Made by a program: the position numbers and the translations under genes | Shown: positions 34,182-46,945 of the stretch, one piece after another | Position numbering within the stretch: the first letter of the stretch is position 1 | Layout: the number at the start of each line of letters is the position of its first letter | DNA from: Cycas panzhihuaensis | Taxonomy: Eukaryota > Cycadophyta | Length of the DNA: 64,000 bases | NCBI GenBank assembly: GCA_023213395.1 | Contig: CM041465.1 | Coordinates: forward strand, 201,445,741 to 201,509,740 | Direction of reading: 5' to 3' | The notes under the pieces: generated by a model | Told to the model about the DNA's origin: nothing | The model's input: only the letters and a program-made list of their open reading frames with translations | Databases searched by the model: none

Positions 34182-36150
34182 AGGTTTTGAAGTAAGTATT
34201 TAGAGCAAGTTTAAGATATTGTTCAAAGGATATAAATGGGGATGTTTCTGACAAAAATTCTCATATTTCTGTAGTGGAGGAAGATCTGAAAATAGTCTTT
34301 GAGGTGACCATTGAAGTTGATATCATACTTCAAACTTGTTTCCATGTTAAGAAAATAGTAATTCTTTTTCATCTAATCATAGTACACATGTCTGTCTAAC
34401 TCAAATCTAAGTAAGTCATCAAACATCCAAAAAGGATAGAAGTAATTTAGACAAAACATCTAGTGGAAGGTCATAGACAAATGAAGACATATCTAGTGAT
34501 AATATTTGTAATGATGGAGAAGATATAAGTGAACAGAGTGAACAAAAGAATTTACCTCAAGTCAAATAGAAATGTTGGCCATGCCTGAATAGAATTATTG
34601 GTGAATGTGTAAGAAAAATCAAATGTTAGACTTAGTTCCTCCACTTGATGGATTGTATAAAGCCATCAATGTAGAGATATTCTAGTTTGGCAATGCCTTC
34701 CATAAGCCCCGGTATGATGTTAAACTACCCAACATGGAAGTCTCCATGCAATAACACATACAATGAACTAGATGCCCAAATAGAATCCTCATACAGAAGA
34801 TGTCGTAGACGTAAATCCTTTAAAGTGATAGTCAAAAATCATGCAGTTAAAGATTGTACATACATGTAATTGAGATTTTTCTTTGATCTGTAGAATAAAG
34901 ACATGAAGAAATTGAAACTACATGTAGAACATTCAAATAAATTTCATTGAAGTGAATATAAAGACACTGCAGATCAAAGAAATTCAATGTAGAAGTGTGA
35001 TGCAAACATAAGCATTCATTGTCGCATCCACAAAAATTCATTGGAAAGAATTTAAAGTCTAATCGATACAAAATTTTGTGAACTTGTACTATATTTTATA
35101 TAAAAATCTATTTGAAGCCCTATGTTTTTAGGGTTAATTTATTAATCTTTTTTTTTTTAATGTTTTACCAAACCTCAAATAGTATTAAATCTTTTTTTTT
35201 TTTTTTAATGTAAAAAGACTTAAATTTGATTAATTAAAATTTTGGATTTACTAGCCCCCTTTCTCGCTAACCCCCAATAATATGAGCTCCCCTATTTGAC
35301 CTCTAATCAATTTGTAAAAGGGGCTTAACCCCTATTTTTCAGCCCCTCATATATTCCAAATAGAGTACCTATATATTTTGGGGCATAACTTCTTCATCCA
35401 GACCCAAAATCTAGTTCTGGAAGTTATATCAAATTCCTGATTCAAACACAAATATTTTGACTAGTCATTTGAGTAATTTGGATGCCATCTTGATGTGAAA
35501 AACCTTGCACGAAGTCAAGTATTGAATTACGACCAAGTAAGTTAAGGTACATGACTTCAACCAATAATTTTCTATATATTTTTTTAAAATTATTATTGTA
35601 ATCTAATATACATTTAATTATTTGTCAAAATTATTAATTAACTACATCATTTTCTTGTATAATTTTTAATAAATTAATGTTGTTTATTAAATAAATAATT
35701 AAATCATCATTTTATTATTATTTGATGTAAATAATATTACAGATATGAAAATGCTTATATATTTGATCTATTTTTTTAGTGTATGATTATATTTACACCT
35801 TTTGATTACTTATAATTAACTTTTAATGTGTTAAAGGGTCCATTTCTTTATGTTATTTATAAAAATTAATAATACAACTACATTTATTCATACATACTTA
35901 CTTTGTAATTAATCAATTATATTTTCTCTCAATTGAAATCAAATATTATGATTATCTTTAATTATGGATTAATATTTCCTTTTTCTCATATTCTCGTTCT
36001 CTTAAATTTCCATCAAAGAGGATCTCTCATTGTTAGTTTCTTGCTTAATATGGCACTCATGCTAGGAACAACCTCTTATACTCCAATTCTAGTTTTAACT
36101 ATCTCTAATTATGCCAAATAGAAAACTAGAATATCTCATCAACTTAAGCA
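34182..36150 (+). other. Leader of copia F, no gene seen
   Basis: About 2 kb with no gag motif. It holds a 16-bp inverted repeat (34878-34893 and 34967-34982, one mismatch) and poly-T runs near 35150 and 35195. It may include a foreign insert, since copia leaders are usually far shorter. Confidence 0.4.
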
Positions 36151-36159
36151 ACGAAATCT

Positions 36160-36900
36160 CTAGTGATATATTACAGGAGAGTTTGTGAAAACCATAGACA
36201 CTAAATCAAAAGCCTATATGGTATATGTAGTGAATTGTGATGGAGCCCTAAGCACCATCCTAACCTATGTTTCACCAAATATAAGCATGCATTTCTCTGA
36301 AACATATGATCTTGCCTTTGTTTGGAATACACTTAAAGAGAAATATGATAAGGTTGATGTATAATAGCTAGTCATTCTCGAACAACAAATGTATGATCTA
36401 AACTATAAAGATTTCTTGAAAGTTGAGGATTTCTTATCAAAACTTCAACTCATCAATAAAGACCTTAGAAATTATATATAATTTTTAACAAAAGAAGGTG
36501 ACAAAGTTGTATCTATCACACACATAAAAGATAATGATACACTCATTAGTCTAGCTATCAATAAACTTCTTAAACACTTTAATCACTTCAAATCTATAGG
36601 TAGCAGACTGGATACCCTTCAATAAATTTTAATCAATTGATTGAATATCAAACAATGCTAATTAAGACTAAAAAATTTTAAGATCCTTCCTAGGCTCTTT
36701 TTTCTAAGTCTAATCCACTAAACAAATCTAAAAACCAAAATAACTATTAAAATAATCACAATAGTTATCCTAAATTCTAAAAACCTCATAGAGGTTCTTC
36801 TTTAAATAACTTTAATCAAAATACTAAGTACTCTAGACCACTAAAAAGCTAGAATACTTCTAAATAATTAGTCTAAAAATAAAATATTTTTAATTAATCA
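36160..36900 (+). pseudogene. Copia F gag
   Basis: The reading D-L-A-F-V-W-N-T-L-K-E-K-Y-D-K-V-D (36310-36360), then L-E-Q-Q-M-Y-D-L and V-E-D-F-L-S-K-L-Q-L-I-N-K-D-L, is the UBN2-type copia gag. Stops and loss of the zinc knuckle leave it non-functional. Confidence 0.7.
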
Positions 36901-37049
36901 TAATGTCAATTATACCTACTTCAATAAAAAAAGGGTACATAATAGACATTTGTAGAAATAGAATTACTTTTGAAGCTTGAAAAGCTTCTAAAGGGATCTA
37001 ATCATGATCCCATAACTCTAATCATTCTTTAACTACCACTATAATAATA

Positions 37050-39430
37050 TTTTCTACCCTTACTTCACAACCACCTTTATGGATCTTAGATTCTGGTACA
37101 TCCTATCATATGACGGGCTACTAAGAATACTTAACTACCTAAAAATATAGAATTAGATTTTAACATTCTATTACTTATACTTCTCAACAAAATGGTGTTG
37201 TTGAATACAAGAACCATACTCTTATGAAAATGAGCATATGCATGATACATATAAAAGGTCTCGAGCTAAAGTTATGGGATGAAGTAATAGCTTACTCCAA
37301 CTATCTATTAAATTATTTACCAAGTAAGTCCTTATAGAAAGTTACACTAGAATAAAAGTGGTCTGGTTAGAAACCATCTATAAAACATCTTAAAGTCTTT
37401 AGAAGTATTACTTTGGGACATGTTCTAAAAGAAAAATAAAATAAACTCGACCCAAAAAGTGTAAAATTTATCTTCATTGAATATAGTAAAGAAAGTAAAG
37501 GTTATAGATTAATAGATCCAATCATGCACAAAGTTTTAGTTTTGTGTGATATTATTTTTATGAAGATGGATCTTCATTAAAAACTAATAATATAAAACTT
37601 CCTATTAAAAGATTATTAACTAATACTTATTTAATGGACCCCTCAAAAAAAATAAGCTAACAATGAAGTACTTAAGAATTTATCCACATAAGTCCAAAAC
37701 TAGATCTTAACTTAACCTAGTATGTCAGATCCATCCACTTCTAATTAGCCAACTTCTTCTAATCATCCTTCTACTTCTAATTCTTCTTCAAGAAATAAAT
37801 AACCAATTTGGGTTCAAAAAATCCTTTTTGATGTCAGTTTTAATATTGGTGATCCATCAGATACTAAGACAGCTAGGTCACATAAGCTATAAGCTAACTT
37901 TACGTTCATGGCCAAAGTAATGGCTAGTAATGATCCTAAAATTTATAAAGAAGCCTGTTATAATCTTGTATGGTAATAAGCCATGTAAGTTGAATATGAT
38001 GCTCTTTAGAAAAAATTAACTTGGTATTTAGTTACTCTTCCCCTCGGTAAGAATTTAGTAGATTGTAAATGGGTTTACTGAAGTAAGTATAATTTAGAAG
38101 GAATAATTGAGAAACATAAGGCTCATTTGGTAGTTTAAAACTTTTTTCAAATTGATGGTATTGATTATACAAAAACTTTTTACCTTGTCACTAAAATAAA
38201 TATAATCAAAGCCATTATTACTTTTACAGCCAAATTTGGTTGGCAAATATATCAAATGGATGTAAAGAACACATTTTTAAATGGTGATATTAAAGAAGAA
38301 ATCTATATGAATCAACCTACTGGCTTTGTATCTAATCCTAATCTCGTTTGCAAACTAAAAAAATCATTATATGGTCTTAAACAAGCTCCTCAAGCTTAGT
38401 ATATTAAAATTGATAACTATCTTCTTTAGAATGGATACACTAAATGTATTAGTGATCCTAACCCTTACTTTCTAAGATAAGATGATAACATTACCATTTT
38501 AATTCTTTATGTTGATGATATCATAATAACTTGATCTTTACCTTCTGATATCCATCAATTAAAATTCATTCTAATGAGTAAATTTGAAATGATAAACTTA
38601 GGTCTTTTACATTATTTTCTTGGTCTGTAGATCAGTTAATCTGAATAAAAATTATCTATTTCTCAAGCTAAGTACACCATTGATCTAATAAAAAAATTTA
38701 ATATAGAAATTGTAAAGCCAACCATGACCCCTCTATAATTAGATGTGAAATTATCAATTGATTATCAAACTCCACTTTGTGATTCCATGTTATATTATTA
38801 GCTAATAGGTAGTCTTATGTACCTAACCCACACTTGTCTAGATATCTCCTATGCTATTGTCTTGTGTCCCAAGTACATGCAAAAACCTCTTGATTTATAT
38901 TGGAAAGTAGCTAAATAAATCTTATGTTACTTTCAAGGTCCAATTTATCATGGTCTCACCCATAACTTCTATGATACTAACCTTAAATTAATAGGATATA
39001 CAAATTCATACTAGGCAGGTGACTCTAATAATCGAAAATCTATAGTTGGCCATGTCTTCTTCCTCGACTCTTCACTAATCACTTAGTCCAGTAAGAAGAT
39101 GTAATCATTAGTATTATCTATGACAGAAGCTAAATATTGAGCCTTAGTAGAAGCTATCAAATAATCACTTTGGATTAACGCCTTATTAAATAAGCTTGGT
39201 TTATTTCTTAACTCTTCCATCCAAATAAATGTTGATAATCAAGGTGTAATAACTATAGCTACGAATCCTGTAGCACATTCTAGAATTGAGCACATAGAAT
39301 TACATCAACATTTTATTCATAATATTATTATTATTAATACTATTAATCTATCTTATTATCTTATAGATTTATAGATTGTTAATATTCTAACCAAGCCATT
39401 GATTGAAGTAAAGTTCATAAAACTACAAGA
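37050..39430 (+). pseudogene. Copia F pol: protease, partial integrase, RT, RNase H
   Basis: Protease is seen as P-L-W-I-L-D-S-G-T-S-Y-H-M-T (37075-37117). The reading then jumps to the integrase C-terminal part: Y-T-S-Q-Q-N-G-V-V-E-Y-K-N (37168-37210) and L-L-N-Y-L-P-S-K-S-L. RT (about 37990-38640) has V-D-C-K-W-V-Y, Q-M-D-V-K-N-T-F-L-N-G, L-Y-G-L-K-Q-A-P, the catalytic Y-V-D-D near 38508-38519 and L-H-Y-F-L-G-L. RNase H (about 38800-39400) has M-T-E-A-K-Y and I-N-V-D-N-Q-G, with a terminal H-I-E-L-H-x-H-F-I. Around twenty stops are present, mostly TAG and TAA. Confidence 0.85.
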
Positions 39431-39558
39431 ATTATTAAAGATTAATGAAGTCTTCCTCAAAGGAGGATTACCATGATGAAGTCTTCATCATATTCTTATT
39501 TATCTTCTTCTCTATTTTCTATATCTTCTAATATACAAAAGTTAACATTAATAGGGCA

Positions 39559-39989
39559 TGTTAGAAACATTTACCCTAATGTTACCTTTTATACCTAACT
39601 ATTGTATAATGCATATAATTATTAAAGTTAATATGTTATTATTAAAAGTTCAATAAAATGGATAATTGTCTATTTCAATGAACTTCTCTCTCATAATTAT
39701 TCCATAATCTTTTAAGCATATTTGGCTTGGAAGGGTTATGAGGTTGGTTGGATGGTTACGTAGGATAGGAAGAGGAGGCTAGCTAAAACCAAAGAGAGAG
39801 GATGAGATCTTCATAAATCATTTATGTATTATGTTTATTATTAATATAAAATTATCATATTTAAGAGGTGGTTTTTTTTCCCCTGAAAGGTTTTCCATTT
39901 ACCATATCTAGTGTATATTATTTGATTGATTTACAGTTGATATTATGATATTATGGTTGTGGTTTATACATGATACCCTCTCTCTAACA
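39559..39989 (+). repeat. 3' LTR of copia F
   Basis: 431 bp, ends TCTCTAACA, followed by the duplication tctct. Confidence 0.9.
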
Positions 39990-39994
39990 TCTCT

Positions 39995-41620
39995 TAAAAG
40001 CTCATAACGAGAAAGAAGAAAGAGCACAAATTAGAGATAATCTTTTCACAGTCAAGCCAACCCTACAAAAAAAAAATCACTTTGATGATGCAGATATTAG
40101 AGTGAATGGAATGTTGTTATTTCACGCACATGTGATGTAAAGAGCTTTCCTTGCAATTTATGGAGGGAAAAAATAGTAAAAAGAAGAAGGAATGCATAAG
40201 GAGGGCAACACAATAATGTCAATAGGAGCTTAAAAACAACAAACTCAACACAAAATATATTTAGCCTATGTATAAAAAACTAGAAGGTATGTAAAAAGTA
40301 CAAATATTAAAATCTATTATATGGTTACCAAAAATATATAGATGAAAGTTTTATTGAAATGTAATTTTTTAAAGTACCAGCCAAACAAACATATTAATAT
40401 AAGGTGTCTATGTAAATATTACTCAACATTAATAAATGTACACTATAAAATCAAATATGTGATGCAAATATTAATATTTAAATGCTCTTAATGTTTGCTT
40501 GACCACATAAGTTAAAGAGATATGTAGTCATGAATGTGCAACAGTAGAAACTAGCAGAAGAACAATACTTGATAGATCTATTAGATGGCAAACATCATCA
40601 TCATGACCGAGCAATGTGAAGAGGATGGAGGACATAGCTGCAAATAGTTTTTAACTTTAAATTCAATTATATGGCTTTTATTTATTTATTTATTTGATCA
40701 AGGAAGATCAATGTTGAAAAGTATGATATGAAATCAACCTTAGAAATTTCGCTTTATTACTTAATACACTAAGATATGCAATGAAAGAAAAGAGTGAATG
40801 TATATCAAAAGGAGAGATGAAAATTCAAGGATAGGCGAGAGTAGTTGTAAGTGAGGTGTAGGGATGTAGGTACGACAAAGGCACAAACTAAGATGAGAGA
40901 TAAGGTAACTGCTTCTCTAGGAAGGACAAGACCAACTATTGACTAGGCAAGATGAACTCTTTGAGAGAGACTATTATTATGCCAACTATTAATAGATAGA
41001 ACACATACCAATGGATATAGATAAACACTATGTTGAACGTTATCAAGGGTTTATACTAGATTTGTTTAAAAAATATTACATGTGCAAGCTAGATGGATGA
41101 GTGAGATGGTGTAAAGATGCAATTATAAACACTCCACTTTAATGGCGGTTTCTATAACCTCACATATATGCAAATGCAATGATGTAAACAATAGATTCAA
41201 AAAATAGTGATATGTATTAAATATAAGGATGAAAGCCATAAAATTAAAAAAAATCAATTGTATATACACAAATAAATAAGAGAGTATACATATATCATCT
41301 ATGCATATAACAAACTCTTCACAGCCTCCTTCATAGATAGCTTCTCAAGCATGGCTCTAAGCACTTGAGCAATGTCTCTTACTATTTGAATAAAACTTTA
41401 TAATTAGGGAAGATGGCTCTGATACCAAATGATGGGATTAGGAGATAGAGGGAGCACATTGACAATGAAAGAAAGGAAACCATCAATTCTGTAAGGATGG
41501 TGGTGCTAATGAGCACCAAGGTTTTCAGACCTTATGAATAAATAAGTGAGATAGAGAGGGATGTGGCATACCCTTCAAAGTATACCATCGATTAGCATTG
41601 ATAAATGTCATATATGCTAC
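39995..41620. other. AT-rich degenerate sequence, no gene
   Basis: No coding motif, LTR pair or RNA gene was seen. A word matching a minus-strand initiator-methionine PBS (GGCTCTGATACCA at 41412-41424) suggests the remains of an LTR element pointing left, with its LTR to the right. Confidence 0.35.
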
Positions 41621-41621
41621 C

Positions 41622-41684
41622 GCTAAGATATGACATAGTGAAGCTAAGATTTGACATGGTGTAGCTAAGATCTAACATAATGCT
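41622..41684. repeat. 21-bp tandem triplicate
   Basis: Three units beginning gctaagat at 41622, 41643 and 41664, with a few differences between them. It lies within a putative decayed LTR. Confidence 0.8.
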
Positions 41685-44600
41685 GTCACAATATCTCTAC
41701 CAATTTAAGTTATCACCCTAATGTGGGTAATCTACCCAAGGCAGATACGAGTCCTAATATGGATATTATTCCAATAGTCTGTAGCTAATTATATCACTTT
41801 TAACAGATGTTATTCATATATGTAAGGTAATCAATCTTATATAAGTGAACTTAAATAGCAACAACCTCTTTCACACTTTGCGCAGAGAACATTAAAACTA
41901 TTGTCTGTAATTCATGGGTGCCACATGTATAATAAAATGTCTCCAAAAAAGATAATAATAAATCTTACCATTATCTTATCAATCATGCCCTTGATTTGGT
42001 CATGTCTCAATAAAACTAGCATATCTTAACTAGTTCCTAATTTTTTCCATCTTTAACATTTTTTAACTTAATAAGGCACTTATTAATTTGCTATACTTGA
42101 TTTTAATAAACTATAAACGTATGAAGTAGGCTTTGATTATATACATGTTCCACAAGATCACACCATCAAGCTTTGATACCAAATATAATGAAGCATACAG
42201 GTGTTTAAGATATAACAACAAGTATACTAAAAAAATAAAATAAGCATCAACACATGAGACAATAAAATGGGTGGGAAATAATCATCTCCAAATATTGTAT
42301 TATGAGAGAATGCATACTTATAGAAGCATATACCTCATGAATGTCCCATCATATTCAATAACCTTCATGGAGACTTATGAGGGTGTTTGTAAAGGAGTAA
42401 GATTTGCACAACACTCCATAAGCTTGCATATTTATGATTACATAAGAGAGACATGATATAAAGGGTTTGTCACTAATAATTAAACATTATACCTAATAAC
42501 TTGAGTATAGTATTAGATATCCCATTTTTAATAGCCTAGGAAAAAGATGAACCTTTTTATTAAAATATCAAATAATTATTATTATTTGAATATGTTTCTT
42601 CCTAATGATTATGCACCTATTCATACATGATATTTTCTAGTTAATAATGAGGGTAACATCAATGTACCAATTAATTATTAATTATTATTAATATAAGGCT
42701 ATCTTAATTGTAATTTAGGTTGCAACATACTCTCTCTCCTTAAAATTTTGCCTGTAAAGTTTAGTAGTATAAGAGATCCTTGCTAATTATCATCTATAGT
42801 GATCTTTCTCTTTTTAGAGGAGTTGCCTTCTTATTATATTATTGTGCTTATACAACTTAGTAGCACCACTTATTATGTATGATATTTACTCTACCTTGTT
42901 TTTCTCCTTATAACTTGTCCCATGTTGTATGTGTCATTGTTGAGTAATAAGTAGGTTTCTTTATCTTATAATATTTGTTCTTGTCATCTTAGGTGGTGAT
43001 GTAGGAGTTGTATTCTTGGGGGATGTATTATAATATTTAGGTTTATTTTCCTCATTTCTGAAGTAATTTGTAACTATATTTTGAGGCCCTAATATGCATC
43101 TCCTAATATAGAGTCTTGCATCCTATTATAACAAGTATCTTCAATTAACCTCAATTTATTTTGTGTATAGTCCATTTCTTATACTTCTTTTCATCTATGT
43201 CTGGATCCATTGCCCCTTCATCATCATATTTTTGTAAATTTTGTTCTCTTATAATCCTACATTACATTATCACAAGGCTTACCTTGGTTTGTTGAGGTGG
43301 ACTCATTGGTTTGCTCTACATGTGTTTTATCATATATCACTTATTTATCTTCTTTAATGTGTGATTCTAGATCTACTTCAACTTTTGCTCTTAGATACTA
43401 ACCAAAGCCATTATCATCTTGAGGTTTGTTGTGATTATGATGAGGTAATACTAGGAAGCTTTACAATGTATTAGTGGGGATCTCAATAATGTCATTCATT
43501 GATGGATTTTGAGTATGAACCATGTGTGGATTGAGTTACATCTTCTTTTTGGCCTAAAAATTCATTGTTAAACCGGCATAATCTTATATCATCTATTACA
43601 ACCACCCTTGTCTCCTTGATTATTTGATTGGCCTTTTAGTTTGTTTAAAGTGAAACCCACCCTCTCATATTCATAAGTGAATTCTATATCTAAAATGTTA
43701 TCTTTGAGTATGGGAATCCATTCCTTTGGTTTTAGTTGACTATCAAACTTGAATATGGACACCTAATCTTAAATGTTGATTTTTGAGGGTCTATGTCCTA
43801 ATATTTAAGCATTTTAGAAAGTCTATTTAATGGTAGAATAAGGTGATTCTTTTTAATTGGATAATTGTGGTGGACTTCAAAATGTGGGTGAGGTGATGAC
43901 TCTATAAAAACTTATTACAACGTATCTAATCTTTCAAAGAAGTAAGTAAGAATTAAAAAATTTGTAAATTATGATCAAAATGGAATTGGATTCATCATTG
44001 TAGTTATTAGTCATAATGACCAATAATGCATGCTTTGTTATTTGGCTTTGTGAAAACCCAAATCAAATTAAGACCTTATTAATGATCATGCTATCAATAC
44101 CTCTCCTCTCCTTTCTTCCAACTTAGATTCACCCACTCATATCATTTAAGAGCTTGAGAAGCAATTTTGGGCACCTAACCTTAATGATCTGCCTTTGTCC
44201 ACCATTCAAAATATTCCTCCTATACAACCTAATTCTTATACCTTTTCTAGTCACTATGTTAAATCTCCACCACCCATTCAACCTTCTTACTAGCCATAAT
44301 CTCTCCTTCAAGCCATTCATCTTCCTCTTAATCAACTAACCATCCCTAATTGTCAACATATGCATATGCCTCCTAGAAAATAACCAACTTTGATGCTCTA
44401 TGCCATGAACATGGCATTATAGTTGTAACTTTATCAATAATAGCCACCATGATTTTCCTTCCTATCCCAACACTTCTCCAAATTAATTTCTATAGAAATC
44501 CATGCATTTACTTAATCTAACCCCTCCCTTACACATTTTCGTCTTTTATCTCAACTCAATCATTTTAAGTAACAGTGCCATGTTTAAGCTTTTTCCAATT

Positions 44601-46169
44601 CCCAAGATTAATGACATGCTTGTCATAATGCCCTAAATTTATACCAGACTAGTTATATATTATGTCATCTACTTTATACCCTTTCTGTAAGAAACCCTAA
44701 TGCCATTTTTTCAAGGCAACAAGTCATTACTATAAATATATTTATGGGCTTTCCAAATCCCACCCCTACTTACAAAGATTACCCTCTCCCATTAATGATA
44801 TACAATAAAGTAATGCTTCCTTAAGAATTTGCCATAATCCTTTACCCAATCATACCATTCCATCTCCACCTAGTAAAAAAGAACAACATTTTGTTGATTA
44901 AACAACCTTTCCCTTTGGCCTCCATTCTTAGTTTACTTAACCATATAATTAAATTATACCATTTGATCCCAACCAATAGTTTTTTTGTTTTCCATATTCC
45001 TATAGTCTAACCTTTTGTTACGATCCCCTCATAGATGATTCTACCCCTTCTTTAAACGGGCCTTATATCCTTACTGCAACTTATGCCATGTGTAAGAAGA
45101 ATCTTAAACTCCTTGAATCTATTTTTATACTTAGCAACAAGTTTAGTGTTCCCCTTGCCATATCCACTCCTCTTAGCAACCAAACCACCCTTCTTTAGCG
45201 TTTCAAATATGCTATAAAATAAAATTCTTTAAATTTCCATGCTAAAGCTATTACTCATAACTCTATACTAACATCTCGCTTATACTAGATTGATTCTAGA
45301 GATGCTTTAAGCACATCCTTGACAATGTTAAATTCTCCTCACCCCACTTGATATCATTCATTTTTAAAATTCTTTATAGACCACCCTTGTGTTGATATGC
45401 AACTTAAATTATAATAAGACAAGTCCATCCCTTTGAAAACCCATACTTATATCCATTAGAAATAAATCCATCTAGATATTGTCATTAAGGAATGCACCCT
45501 TGCAATTATATTTTGAAACACTATCCACTTGCTTAGTTACATCTCTCTTCTTATACCTTCAAAATATCCAATCAAAGCCTTTAAGAACCACAATTACTCT
45601 CCTTTTAGAGTCATTCCTTCATTATCCATCACCTTTGATAGTTGATGGGTAAAGATTCAATATTCACTTTAATCCTAAAATAGTTGATCAATTGCATAAC
45701 TCTAATCTTCTCCTTATGCATGATTTGATGGTAACCATTAATTCTATTATGTTATTCAATTTTTAAATGATTCAATTTCCCCTAAAAAGCTAAGTCATCA
45801 CCAATGATTCTATCAAATTTGTTAATTATACATCCACATTCTTAACTCTTCCTACTTTCTCCAATCATTCTTTCTTAACTATAACTCGATTCCCTCATAC
45901 CTTATTATACGTATAAACCCTCTACCCCATCCATTTTTTATTCCTATATTGTAACTTCTATAAATATTTAATGGTAATATTTGTCTTATAATTCTTTGTA
46001 ACCCTTTTATTTCTTATTGTATTCAATATTGGCATATGACCCTTTCCTACCTTACATCCCTATTTTGTTTTGACCACCTTACTTGCTCATTCTATCCAAC
46101 TTGATTTAAAAAATTGAGATCACAGATTTTTACTTTAAAATTTAAGAATACTATAACAATATTGAGGTT
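41685..46169. other. Degenerate repeat-derived sequence, unassigned
   Basis: A second minus-strand PBS-like word (GCTTTGATACCA) lies near 42170-42181. A minus-strand reading near 43750-43650 (W-I-P, then N-I-L-D-I-E-F, then R-V-G-F-T-L) resembles the copia integrase-RT spacer of element C, but weakly. From 44100 to 46030 the plus strand is rich in Pro, Ser and Leu codons with many stops. I could not place it in any family. Confidence 0.3.
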
Positions 46170-46186
46170 AAAAAAAAAAAAAAAAA
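46170..46186 (+). repeat. Poly-A tract (17 A)
   Basis: An uninterrupted run of 17 A separates the degenerate plus-strand sequence from a GC-richer patch. It could be the 3' tail of a retroposed sequence, but no target duplication was found. Confidence 0.6.
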
Positions 46187-46229
46187 CATTTATGTACTAC
46201 GGTGCAAAATCCTATTACATGATTAAAGA

Positions 46230-46930
46230 GGACAGGGTTCAGGGGTAAGTCACTCGCCAACCATGGTTAAGTCTCGAACTAAATAGATCTGTTAGCTTTC
46301 TCCCAAGTGTTTCTCCTCATATCCGAACTCTGTCGCCTCCAATCTGCCCGTGCCGTGGTTATGAAGCCACACCAACGCATAATCTTCTGGCCATCTCCTC
46401 ACAGCCCCTGCGCCTTAACCCCCAGACTATTCTCAGTTGGAGCACTCAGAAAATTGTAAACATAGCTTTGGTACCCTTAATAAATATACGATTTAAACCT
46501 GTAATTTGTTCTACTATCGAATGCTTGGCTGCTATAATCGATCCCCTGACCCGCCCAGTTTTAGTACCATCTCACCTCATAAATCCCACTGAACTTCGAG
46601 TACATCGGCGCCCTGGAAGGGTGGGACATGAAGACTTCAATATTTATTGTGAATGGATTGAGGAGCAAAGCGTCTTCGATGGAAAATTATTTTTGCTAAC
46701 CGTCGAAGTATGCCTACGACAATGCCACGTCAGAAAATCAATCGTGGACTTCAAATTTCCTGCCACAAAATATCTTACCATACCTCCTCCATCCACCGAC
46801 GTGACCAAGTTTTTATCTCACGAGTCGTTCTCCCTCGTAAAACTTTCTGTTCAGTGTAGTGTTAACCAACTAAAGAATCCAAGTGAAGATAAACAATGAA
46901 AGGGCCCCACATTGCATGGGTTGACACTCG
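46230..46930 (+). other. GC-richer patch with a 143-codon open stretch
   Basis: Base use is clearly unlike the AT-rich flanks. The open stretch 46468-46899 encodes a 143-residue product without any motif I know. ACGT-containing words (near 46729 and 46799), a GGGCCC word (46902-46907) and GGTGGGCTC (46937-46945) are the kind seen in plant promoters. It may be a promoter or first-exon fragment of a host gene, a captured fragment, or part of an unrecognised element. I would not call the open stretch a gene on this evidence. Confidence 0.25.
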
Positions 46931-46945
46931 TTTAAGGTGGGCTCT

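Larger units (their letters stand above)
33736..39989 (+). mobile_element. Copia element F (6254 bp, internally deleted)
   Basis: LTRs 33736-34168 and 39559-39989 read TGTTAGAAA...TCTCTAACA or CTCCAACA and are flanked by perfect duplications tctct (33731-33735, 39990-39994). PBS TGGTATTAGAGCA lies at 34169-34181 and a purine word AATAGGGCA before the 3' LTR. Gag, protease, an integrase C-terminal part, RT and RNase H are present in copia order. The integrase core is missing. LTRs differ by roughly one base in eight over the first 100 bp. Confidence 0.9.

Noticed and set aside
44100-46030. Possible pararetrovirus or LINE remains
   Set aside because: No RT, protease or endonuclease motif could be read in any frame. 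The resemblance was only in base use and a following poly-A tract.
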